This document shows positions 1 to 5,229 of a stretch of DNA of 5,586 nt, piece by piece. A program made the position numbers and the translations under genes. Within the stretch, counting starts at the first letter, position 1. Each line of letters begins with the position of its first letter. The notes under the pieces are model-generated. The model worked only from the letters and a program-made list of their open reading frames with translations. It was not told where the DNA came from and did no database searches. Source of the stretch: Spirochaetaceae bacterium (lineage in GTDB: Bacteria > Spirochaetota > Spirochaetia > DSM-2461); NCBI GenBank assembly GCA_016342385.1, contig JAEINM010000295.1, positions 1 to 5,586 on the forward strand, in the 5' to 3' direction.

Positions 1-578
1 TCAGCTTTCAATGCTCTGGCAGATCCCGAATCGGGATTCAAGTTCAGGGCTTGATTCACCAGGGACTCGGCACTGTTGAAATCTTTATCATTAAGGGCAT
101 TTCTCGCCTCTCTTAAAAGGGAATCCACTTCTTTCTGAAGCTTTTCCTCTTTAGCCCGTTCCTGTTCCCGGGCCAGAATAGCATTCATGGCCTCAGCACT
201 CTGACTTTCTCCACCGCTCTGGTTCTGAAGAGAGTCACCAAGGGAATCAAGACTCTCTTTCAGATTATCCTGCTGCTCCTGAAGCTCAAGCTGTTCTTTC
301 AGGGCACGTTGACTTTCATATTTCTTTTTTTCTTCTATGACTTCATTTAATAGTCCACGGGCCTCATTATCGGAACTGTCCTCAATGAGCAATCCGTTGA
401 GCAGATCCATAGCCTGTTGAAATTCATTGTGTTCAAAATATTCCCGTGCCAGAGAAATTGTATTGTCACGGCGACTTGGTTTTCCCTCTTCACCTTTGCC
501 TCCCAAAATGAAAACCGCCGAAATTGCCAAAATAATGACCAGTACTGCTGCCGAAATAATAATAACTCTTTTATCCAT
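1..578 (-). CDS. Membrane-anchored TPR/coiled-coil protein, C-terminus cut by window edge
   Basis: This reading frame starts at an ATG at 578-576 and stays open for 192 codons to the left edge, so the C-terminus is missing. The start is supported by an AGGA Shine-Dalgarno site at 586-589, seven bases upstream. Residues 1-4 (MDKR) are basic and are followed by one hydrophobic helix (about 5-26), predicted to be a signal anchor with the rest outside the cytoplasm. Residues about 38-71 form a TPR-like helix pair (LAREYFEHNEFQQAMDLL). Residues about 77-150 are rich in Glu, Gln and Lys and are probably coiled coil, broken by a Gly/Ser/Gln linker near 117-129. A second TPR-like unit occupies about 152-187 and ends in the typical ALNLNPDS. 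It is the second gene of an operon, 14 bp downstream of another TPR gene. TPR proteins usually act as scaffolds; no partner or enzymatic activity can be seen. The TPR and membrane-anchor calls are firm, the function unknown. Confidence 0.85.
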   Translation of the reverse strand, partial: MDKRVIIISAAVLVIILAISAVFILGGKGEEGKPSRRDNTISLAREYFEHNEFQQAMDLLNGLLIEDSSDNEARGLLNEVIEEKKKYESQRALKEQLELQEQQDNLKESLDSLGDSLQNQSGGESQSAEAMNAILAREQERAKEEKLQKEVDSLLREARNALNDKDFNSAESLVNQALNLNPDSGSARALKA

Positions 579-592
579 AAACCGTTCCTGTT

Positions 593-1429
593 TTAATCGT
601 CTATATCTGATGCTTCATCAGTCTGTTTTATAGTTTCACTGTCAGCGGCAATATTCTGAGTGTCTTCTCCGATGGTGCTCAGAGAATTGAGAATCTCATC
701 CATTAAGGCCTGCTGTCTTGCTGCTTCTTCTGCTTTTCTCTTTTCCTCTGCCAGCCTGAGCCGTTCGGCTTCTGCTGCCTCTGAAGCTTTTCGCTGTTCC
801 TCGCTGAGCCTCAGACGTTCAGCTTCTGCAGCCAGTCTCTCCGCTTCAAGAGCCTCGGCTTCTATTTTTGCCTCTATCAAAGTGATTAAACGAAGTATTT
901 TTTCTTTCTGATCTGAAAGAGGTTCTTCAAGAAGATACTCTTTGTAAAGAGATACCGCTTCAGGGAAATTCTTTTTAGTCATGTAAATATTAGCTTTGTT
1001 TAAAAGAGCCTGCCCCTTTTCTCGAAACCCCTCAGAAATAATCAGATTGTATAATTTTAATGCTTCATCCAGTTTCTCTTTCGAGTAGTACGCATTCCCC
1101 GCATTGAGATAAAAGCGTCCCTCTTGAATACCGGCCTGGTCAGCACCATTGAGAAAGACGGTAATGGCCTTTTCAATCAGACCGTTTTGAATATAGGACA
1201 AGCCCAGATACATATAGACATTTTCATTTCCAGGCTCTTCAGAGAGAGCCTGTTCCAGATAAAGAACTGCCTCTGCGGGATTATTATTGAGAAAGGCCTC
1301 TTTTCCCTTATCAAAGGTACCGGCTGATATAAAAGGAGGGAAGAAAAGGATTATTGCCATTATATAAAAAAACTTCATATTACTACTAATAATATCTCTA
1401 TTGGCCTTAAATTCATTGTATTTTAACAA
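593..1429 (-). CDS. Exported TPR protein with C-terminal coiled coil
   Basis: The protein has 278 residues from a TTG start at 1429, or 261 from an ATG at 1378. The TTG has a good ribosome site (AGGGAG at 1436-1441, six-base spacer). The ATG has no close one, but it begins a textbook signal peptide (MKFFYIMAIILFFPPFISA). With the TTG start the signal peptide simply gains a 17-residue polar lead. Cleavage is likely after ISA, about residue 36, giving a periplasmic protein; there is no lipobox cysteine. Four TPR-like units follow at about 36-69, 70-103, 104-137 and 138-171, with motifs such as NVYMYLGLSYIQNG and AGNAYYSKEKLDEALKLY. Residues about 175-245 are an Ala/Glu/Arg-rich helix containing an 18-residue tandem repeat, and the tail is acidic. 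It is the first gene of a leftward operon with the anchored TPR protein. Both look like scaffolding components of an envelope assembly, which is inference. Confidence 0.88.
   Translation of the reverse strand: MLKYNEFKANRDIISSNMKFFYIMAIILFFPPFISAGTFDKGKEAFLNNNPAEAVLYLEQALSEEPGNENVYMYLGLSYIQNGLIEKAITVFLNGADQAGIQEGRFYLNAGNAYYSKEKLDEALKLYNLIISEGFREKGQALLNKANIYMTKKNFPEAVSLYKEYLLEEPLSDQKEKILRLITLIEAKIEAEALEAERLAAEAERLRLSEEQRKASEAAEAERLRLAEEKRKAEEAARQQALMDEILNSLSTIGEDTQNIAADSETIKQTDEASDIDD
722..829 (-). repeat. Two tandem 54-bp units encoding an 18-residue coiled-coil repeat
   Basis: Within the exported TPR gene, two adjacent 54-bp units (776-829 and 722-775) encode AEAERLRLSEEQRKASEA and AEAERLRLAEEKRKAEEA. 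By eye, the DNA of the two copies is about three quarters identical, with many silent differences. They therefore look like an old in-frame duplication kept by selection on the helix rather than a recent slippage product. The preceding EALEAERLA resembles a further partial unit. Confidence 0.75.
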
Positions 1430-1435
1430 ATGTAG

Positions 1436-1441
1436 CTCCCT
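1436..1441 (-). promoter_or_regulatory. Ribosome binding site supporting the TTG start of the exported TPR gene
   Basis: AGGGAG on the minus strand lies six bases before a TTG codon at 1427-1429. The alternative ATG at 1376-1378 has only a poor AGAG-like match about 15 bases upstream. This site is the reason for choosing the longer reading frame, although the signal peptide alone would favour the ATG. Confidence 0.5.
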
Positions 1442-1516
1442 GTCAGAAAAAATATAAAAATATCTACCGGAAAATACGTATATTATATATTATATTTAAT
1501 ATATCATCATCAATAC

Positions 1517-1522
1517 GGTGGA
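1517..1522 (+). promoter_or_regulatory. Ribosome binding site of the membrane TPR gene
   Basis: GGTGGA lies three bases before the ATG at 1526, a GGAGG-like match with one mismatch and a rather short spacer. No other start upstream is compatible with the transmembrane segment that begins immediately at this ATG. Confidence 0.5.
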
Positions 1523-1525
1523 CAT

Positions 1526-2902
1526 ATGAGTTTAACAATATTTCTTATTATAATAGTCGGTGCTATTCTGGTAGTGTTTATCACTTTTATGATCCGTGCA
1601 CTTCTGGCGCCCAAAAAACTGACATCATTGGACAATATGTTAAAGCAGGGTAAATATCCTCAGGTTTCCCGGTTGGCAAAACAGATGATATCCAAGGATA
1701 GAAGAAACGTAGAACTTCACTATATTCTGGCTTTATCCTATATTGCTCAGAATAAAGCTGAACTGGCTCTTATGGAGTTAAAAAAAATTAACAACCTGGG
1801 AACTTTTGGAGGGATTTGTTCAGAAACAAAATTCCGGAAAACAATAGCAGAATTATTTGACAAATTCGGAAACTCCGAAGAAGCTCTCACAGAATATCTA
1901 TTACTTACTAAACTTGAACCTTATGAAGGTGATTATTTCTTTAAGGCGGGTTATCACTTTGAGATGAGAAATAAGGGAGGACAGGCCCATAAATATTATT
2001 CCAAGGCTATTGAGCTGAATCCACATGATTCCAATTCTCACTTCCGACTTGGATATATTCTCTATAGATCAAAAAGATACAATGATTCAAAAGCCGAACT
2101 GGAACTCTCTATTAAATACGATAATGCCAATTATCAGGCCTCTTATTATCTCGGGAAAATTTTCCAGGAGATAAAAGATTTTCAAAGCGCCTTAAAGTCT
2201 TTTGAAAAGTCACAAAAGGATCCCTCTTTTCGGACAAAATCCATAGTTTCCAGTGGTCATTGTTATCTGGCTATGAAAAATTACGATCAGGCCGCCAGTG
2301 AATTTGAAAGAGCTATCAATATGTCAAAAGAGGAGGATTCCACGGAGATCCTCTACGCCAGATATTTTCTCTCACTCTGCTATGAGAAAAGAAGAGATGT
2401 TGATAATGCTATAGATCAATGGGAAAAAATCTATAAGATAAAAGCAGATTTTAAAGATGTTGCAGAAAAGCTCTCTCAATACCAGGATCTGAGAACAGAC
2501 GATTCATTGAAGGATTATCTTACAGCCAGCTCAAAAGAGTTCAATGATATTTGTCTTTCTGTCGCAAAGATAATGAATCTGTCTGTACAGGATGTCTCTC
2601 CCATAAACGGAGGATTGAAAATTATTGCTGTAGAACAGGCCAAAAAACAGGATTGGCGGAATCTGAAAAAAATGCCTCAACTGGTTTATTTTTCAAGGAT
2701 CCCTGAAAATATAGATGTCGAAAGAATACGGAGTTTCCATGAAGATATGAAACAGCTGGGTATTACAAGAGGCCGCTATGTATCAAGTTCTTCATTTTCC
2801 AGAACTTCATTTGAATTTGCTGAATCGAGACCAATTATTCTTGTAACAAAAGAAATGCTTCAGAAATACCTGAAGCAGGTTATAACAAGCGTTAAAAAAT
2901 AG
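1526..2902 (+). CDS. Membrane-anchored TPR protein with a degenerate Mrr-like nuclease-fold C-terminal domain
   Basis: The product has 458 residues. Residues about 4-26 are one hydrophobic helix (IFLIIIVGAILVVFITFMI) followed by basic residues R24, K30 and K31, so the bulk is probably cytoplasmic. TPR-like units lie at about 135-168 (ending AIELNPHD), 169-202, 203-236, 237-270 and 276-309, with weaker helical pairs from 33 to 130. The C-terminal region, about 335-450, resembles the Mrr-type restriction endonuclease fold. NGGLKIIAVE (361-370) matches the GG-x-D-hydrophobic stretch, QLVYFSR (385-391) the VVQ-x-KR strand, and the end (SSSFSRTSFEFAESRPIILV, 421-440) the usual 'Ft..A..fA....I.Lv' ending. 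The catalytic Asp is replaced by K365, and the Q/E-x-K residues by Y388 and S390, so nuclease activity is unlikely. It is the first gene of an operon with a phosphoesterase three bases downstream. The likely role is a membrane scaffold whose C-terminal domain binds a partner or nucleic acid. The TPR and anchor calls are firm; the fold assignment is by eye. Confidence 0.92.
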   Translation: MSLTIFLIIIVGAILVVFITFMIRALLAPKKLTSLDNMLKQGKYPQVSRLAKQMISKDRRNVELHYILALSYIAQNKAELALMELKKINNLGTFGGICSETKFRKTIAELFDKFGNSEEALTEYLLLTKLEPYEGDYFFKAGYHFEMRNKGGQAHKYYSKAIELNPHDSNSHFRLGYILYRSKRYNDSKAELELSIKYDNANYQASYYLGKIFQEIKDFQSALKSFEKSQKDPSFRTKSIVSSGHCYLAMKNYDQAASEFERAINMSKEEDSTEILYARYFLSLCYEKRRDVDNAIDQWEKIYKIKADFKDVAEKLSQYQDLRTDDSLKDYLTASSKEFNDICLSVAKIMNLSVQDVSPINGGLKIIAVEQAKKQDWRNLKKMPQLVYFSRIPENIDVERIRSFHEDMKQLGITRGRYVSSSSFSRTSFEFAESRPIILVTKEMLQKYLKQVITSVKK

Positions 2903-2905
2903 CTG

Positions 2906-3577
2906 ATGAAAATATTATGTGTTGCCGACCACAGGTCACCCCTTGTCTATTCAACAGGAATAAAAGAACGATTTAAGGATGTAGATCTTATACTGGGTGC
3001 CGGAGATCTTCCTATGGATTATTATGGATATATTGTCAGCAGCCTGAACAAAAAACTTTTTTTTGTCTTCGGCAACCACAACCTGAAGCACTATAACCGC
3101 TTCAAAGGTACAAATACCCCTTATGCACAGGATCACAACCCCTTAAGCCATCATTCATTCGGTTCTATTTTCGTCAGTGGAAAAGTGATTAAAGAGAAAA
3201 AAAGTGGTCTGATCATAGCCGGCATGGGTGGCAGTATAGATTACAATCACGGAGAGAATCAGTATACAGATATACAAATGTATTTAAAACTCTTCAGATT
3301 AATCCCCCGCTTAATATGGAATCGGATTTTTTATGGAAGATACCTTGATATTTTTCTGACCCATTCTCCTCCAAGAGGATTAAATGATCGAGAGGATCCC
3401 TGTCATAAAGGTTTTAAATCATTTTTATGGTTCATGGATAAATTTAAACCTGATTTCTTAATTCACGGACATATACATCTCTATGACAGAAACGAAAAAA
3501 GAGATATACAATATAAAAATACAAAAATCATCAATGTTTATGATTATTACCTTTTAAATCTGGAGAATAATAAATGA
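2906..3577 (+). CDS. Calcineurin-type metallophosphoesterase family protein
   Basis: The product has 223 residues and no signal peptide, so it is probably cytoplasmic. It carries the metallophosphoesterase motifs in order: an N-terminal strand with Asp (VADH, D8), GAGD (31-34), GNHN (56-59), THSPP (152-156, H153) and GHIH (188-191). These residues normally bind two metal ions that hydrolyse phosphomono- or diesters. Two positions are unusual. The first motif is normally D-x-H, but here D8-H9 is followed by R10, and the third is normally GNH-D/E but has Asn59. The THSPPRG...D..H.GF arrangement resembles stand-alone bacterial phosphoesterases of unknown substrate. The start is the only one that keeps the first motif. 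It has no clear ribosome site and lies three bases after the preceding stop, which suggests translational coupling. It overlaps the next gene by four bases (ATGA). The family call is strong; the substrate is unknown. Confidence 0.93.
   Translation: MKILCVADHRSPLVYSTGIKERFKDVDLILGAGDLPMDYYGYIVSSLNKKLFFVFGNHNLKHYNRFKGTNTPYAQDHNPLSHHSFGSIFVSGKVIKEKKSGLIIAGMGGSIDYNHGENQYTDIQMYLKLFRLIPRLIWNRIFYGRYLDIFLTHSPPRGLNDREDPCHKGFKSFLWFMDKFKPDFLIHGHIHLYDRNEKRDIQYKNTKIINVYDYYLLNLENNK
3562..3565 (+). promoter_or_regulatory. Ribosome binding site of the DGNHR-motif gene inside the phosphoesterase gene
   Basis: GGAG lies eight bases before the ATG at 3574, within the last codons of the upstream gene. Together with the ATGA start-stop overlap it supports this start and coupled translation. 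Confidence 0.55.
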
Positions 3578-4479
3578 ATAGTATAATAAATTCACAGGCC
3601 AGTGATGACTTCAACCGGGCAAGAAATAAGGCACGGTTTACCAATATATTTAATATAATCAATCCTGAAAAAAAAGAACTGCTCTCATATTACGATGTTA
3701 AGAATATTACCAAGCCCAAAAGCCAGACTTACAGAGGAATGCAGGTTGTTAACATAAATCAGATAATCGGTTCTGAGGGGCGTTATAAAGACTTCAGCAA
3801 AGCATTTCTCCCTAAAAAGGAACATTTAAGACAGCGTTGGGAAAGCATTGACCGCGCCCATCTGTCAGATGTCATTCTTCCCCCGATTTCCCTGTTTAAA
3901 ATTGGTGATGTTTTTTTTGTCCGCGATGGTAATCATAGAGTATCTGTTGCCAAAATGCAGGGTACCATGTCTATTGACGCCGAAGTTGTTGAGCTGACCA
4001 CCGAAATTAATATTGAACCGCAGATGACAAAGATTGATTTAAAAAATGCCGTTATAGCTTATGAAAGAGAACAGGTTATTAAAGAATACAGACTCGATCA
4101 GATGCTGGATATGGATACAATCCGTTTCACTTCACTGGGTCGTTATGATGAAATGCTCCGGCACATTCTGGGACATAAATACTATATTAATCAGGATATT
4201 AAGAGAGAGATTTCCATGGAGGAAGCAACAGAGAGCTGGTTTACAAATGTCTATTCACCTATAGTCGAAATCATAAGAAATGAAAATATGCTTAGCCGTT
4301 TCCCGGGAAGAACAGAAAGTGATATATATATCTGGACGATAAAGCACTGGGACGGACTGAAATGGAAATACGGCCAGGAATACCCTCTGGATGAAGCGGT
4401 AAAAGAATATAATCAGATTTATGGAAAAAGTATCCTGCGGCAAATTTCTGATTTTTTCAAAAAGATTCTGAAGAAATAG
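3574..4479 (+). CDS. ParB/sulfiredoxin-like DGNHR-motif protein
   Basis: The product is a soluble protein of 301 residues. Its most recognisable part is residues about 55-140. VVNINQIIGSEGR is followed by LPPISLFKIGDVFFVRDGNH (102-121) with R122, then VSVAKMQG and an I-D-A-E-V strand. This is the pattern of the ParB N-terminal/sulfiredoxin-like fold, in which the D-G-N/H-H-R loop (here 118-122) binds a nucleotide phosphate. The C-terminal half is helical. It contains SRFPGRTESDIYIWTIKHWD (241-260), a motif I associate with DUF4032-like or ParB-like proteins of other bacteria, and it ends in a Lys-rich tail. No helix-turn-helix typical of chromosomal ParB is evident and there is no ParA neighbour, so a role in chromosome segregation is not supported. 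It is the last gene of the rightward operon, with an ATGA overlap to the phosphoesterase, implying joint function. Nucleotide binding or hydrolysis is a reasonable guess. The fold is inferred by motif; the function is unknown. Confidence 0.9.
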   Translation: MNSIINSQASDDFNRARNKARFTNIFNIINPEKKELLSYYDVKNITKPKSQTYRGMQVVNINQIIGSEGRYKDFSKAFLPKKEHLRQRWESIDRAHLSDVILPPISLFKIGDVFFVRDGNHRVSVAKMQGTMSIDAEVVELTTEINIEPQMTKIDLKNAVIAYEREQVIKEYRLDQMLDMDTIRFTSLGRYDEMLRHILGHKYYINQDIKREISMEEATESWFTNVYSPIVEIIRNENMLSRFPGRTESDIYIWTIKHWDGLKWKYGQEYPLDEAVKEYNQIYGKSILRQISDFFKKILKK

Positions 4480-4513
4480 AGACATAGAATATCGTAAGGA
4501 TGCTAGCGAACAA

Positions 4514-4542
4514 TGGTGATACACTAAAAAATCGTATCACTA
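4514..4542. terminator. Inverted repeat between convergent genes, possible terminator
   Basis: GTGATAC (4516-4522) pairs with GTATCAC (4534-4540), extended by a G-U and a T-A pair to give a nine-base-pair stem around an 11-base A-rich loop (T-rich on the minus strand). It sits in the 60-bp gap between the convergent plus-strand operon and the lipoprotein gene, and its right arm includes the lipoprotein stop codon at 4540-4542. There is no T-run after the stem on either strand, so it is not a standard intrinsic terminator. Its position fits a bidirectional transcript end or a transcript-protecting hairpin. Confidence 0.35.
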
Positions 4543-5229
4543 CTTAAAATAATAAGACCTTGAAATAAGGCCCCATGATCCCGATTGCGGTTCGGTATAA
4601 ATGGTGAAAGATGAAGCTCTCCTGCTGATATTCCGGTTGACCTGATCCCATTGATAGCTTCCCATTAGAAGATCCTGACTTTTCTCCATCAATTGACCGT
4701 CATTGTCATAATACCATATCTGGAATTTCGGATAATCGGAAATGACGGTTATTGTTTTCTGATTATACTCAACTTCAGGTAGTGCTAATTCCTCATTTGA
4801 CACAATGTTATTACGCAGATAAAAGCTATATTCATCTCGTTCCCCTCCCATATCGACGAGAAGGATTCTGTAGTCTCCTTCAGGAAATATTCCATCTCCG
4901 GGAGCCATCAGCCTATTGAAACCAATCCATTTTATCTGCTGATCTGTATGAGTGGTCCACAATTCCAGAGGAATATTCCATACCAGTTGAGATTCATCAT
5001 TAATCAGATAGATTTTTTCCAGATCACTATCTCCATCATCATCAATAGCATGAATAAAAAGAGATAAAGACTGTATTGGATCCTCTGTAGAGAAATCATT
5101 GATAAGATTCAGCTGCCACCAGACTTCCTGAAATTGAGGGGGTTCTCCCGAACAGGAGAAAAAGATCAGAATAAAAAATATCCCCAATAGTCTAATCAAT
5201 CTTAAGAACAATTCTACTGTCTCCCTCAC
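4540..5229 (-). CDS. Predicted lipoprotein of unknown function
   Basis: The product has 229 residues from a GTG at 5229, or 223 from a TTG at 5211. Both starts have a purine-rich site upstream: GAGGGG at 5240-5245 with a ten-base spacer, and GAGGGAG at 5221-5227 with a nine-base spacer. The N-terminus is a basic stretch with Arg10 and Arg13, then a hydrophobic core (LLGIFFILIFF), then FFSC with Cys26. That is a loose lipobox of the kind accepted in spirochaetes, so the mature protein is probably a lipid-anchored envelope protein. The remainder looks all-beta. It contains a D-rich loop DDDGDSDLE (63-71) that resembles a calcium-binding loop, and a PEGDYRILLVDMGGE strand pair (116-130) typical of Ig-like folds. 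Aromatic residues are frequent. I do not recognise the family. The start overlaps the 3' end of selB by 20 or 38 bases, so translation is probably coupled. No functional link to selenoprotein synthesis is apparent. Confidence 0.85.
   Translation of the reverse strand: MRETVELFLRLIRLLGIFFILIFFSCSGEPPQFQEVWWQLNLINDFSTEDPIQSLSLFIHAIDDDGDSDLEKIYLINDESQLVWNIPLELWTTHTDQQIKWIGFNRLMAPGDGIFPEGDYRILLVDMGGERDEYSFYLRNNIVSNEELALPEVEYNQKTITVISDYPKFQIWYYDNDGQLMEKSQDLLMGSYQWDQVNRNISRRASSFTIYTEPQSGSWGLISRSYYFK

Larger units (their letters stand above)
1430..1525. promoter_or_regulatory. A+T-rich divergent promoter region
   Basis: This 96-bp gap separates the leftward TPR operon from the rightward three-gene operon and must hold the promoters of both unless transcripts start further away. 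Positions 1479-1507 are almost pure A/T. On the minus strand two perfect TATAAT hexamers occur at 1489-1494 and 1482-1487; a TTGATG at 1508-1513 lies 13 or 20 bases from them, so the -35 is not ideal. On the plus strand, TATATT at 1486-1491 lies 17 bases from a weak TCTACC at 1463-1468. The individual elements are uncertain. The shared promoter role follows from the gene layout. Confidence 0.5.

Noticed and set aside
427..633. Plus-strand 68-codon reading frame
   Set aside because: It lies opposite two well-supported minus-strand TPR genes and spans their junction, with no recognisable motif.
660..911. Plus-strand Ser/Ala-rich reading frame opposite the coiled-coil region
   Set aside because: It is the antisense shadow of the Glu/Ala/Arg-rich repeat of the exported TPR gene, with low complexity and no ribosome site.
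1..1429. Assignment of the TPR pair to the Bat aerotolerance operon
   Set aside because: Bat clusters also contain TPR proteins, but no MoxR ATPase, DUF58 or von Willebrand A gene is visible, and the exported TPR gene is first in its operon.
1526..2902. Active restriction or defence nuclease
   Set aside because: The Mrr-like domain lacks the Asp and Q/E-x-K catalytic residues, and no methylase or other defence gene is nearby.
3574..4479. Chromosome partitioning ParB
   Set aside because: The DGNHR motif is shared by a wide superfamily. No ParA neighbour, parS-like palindromes or typical DNA-binding helix-turn-helix could be seen.
4255..4524. Minus-strand 89-codon reading frame
   Set aside because: It is almost wholly antisense to the end of the DGNHR-motif gene, and it has no domain or good ribosome site.
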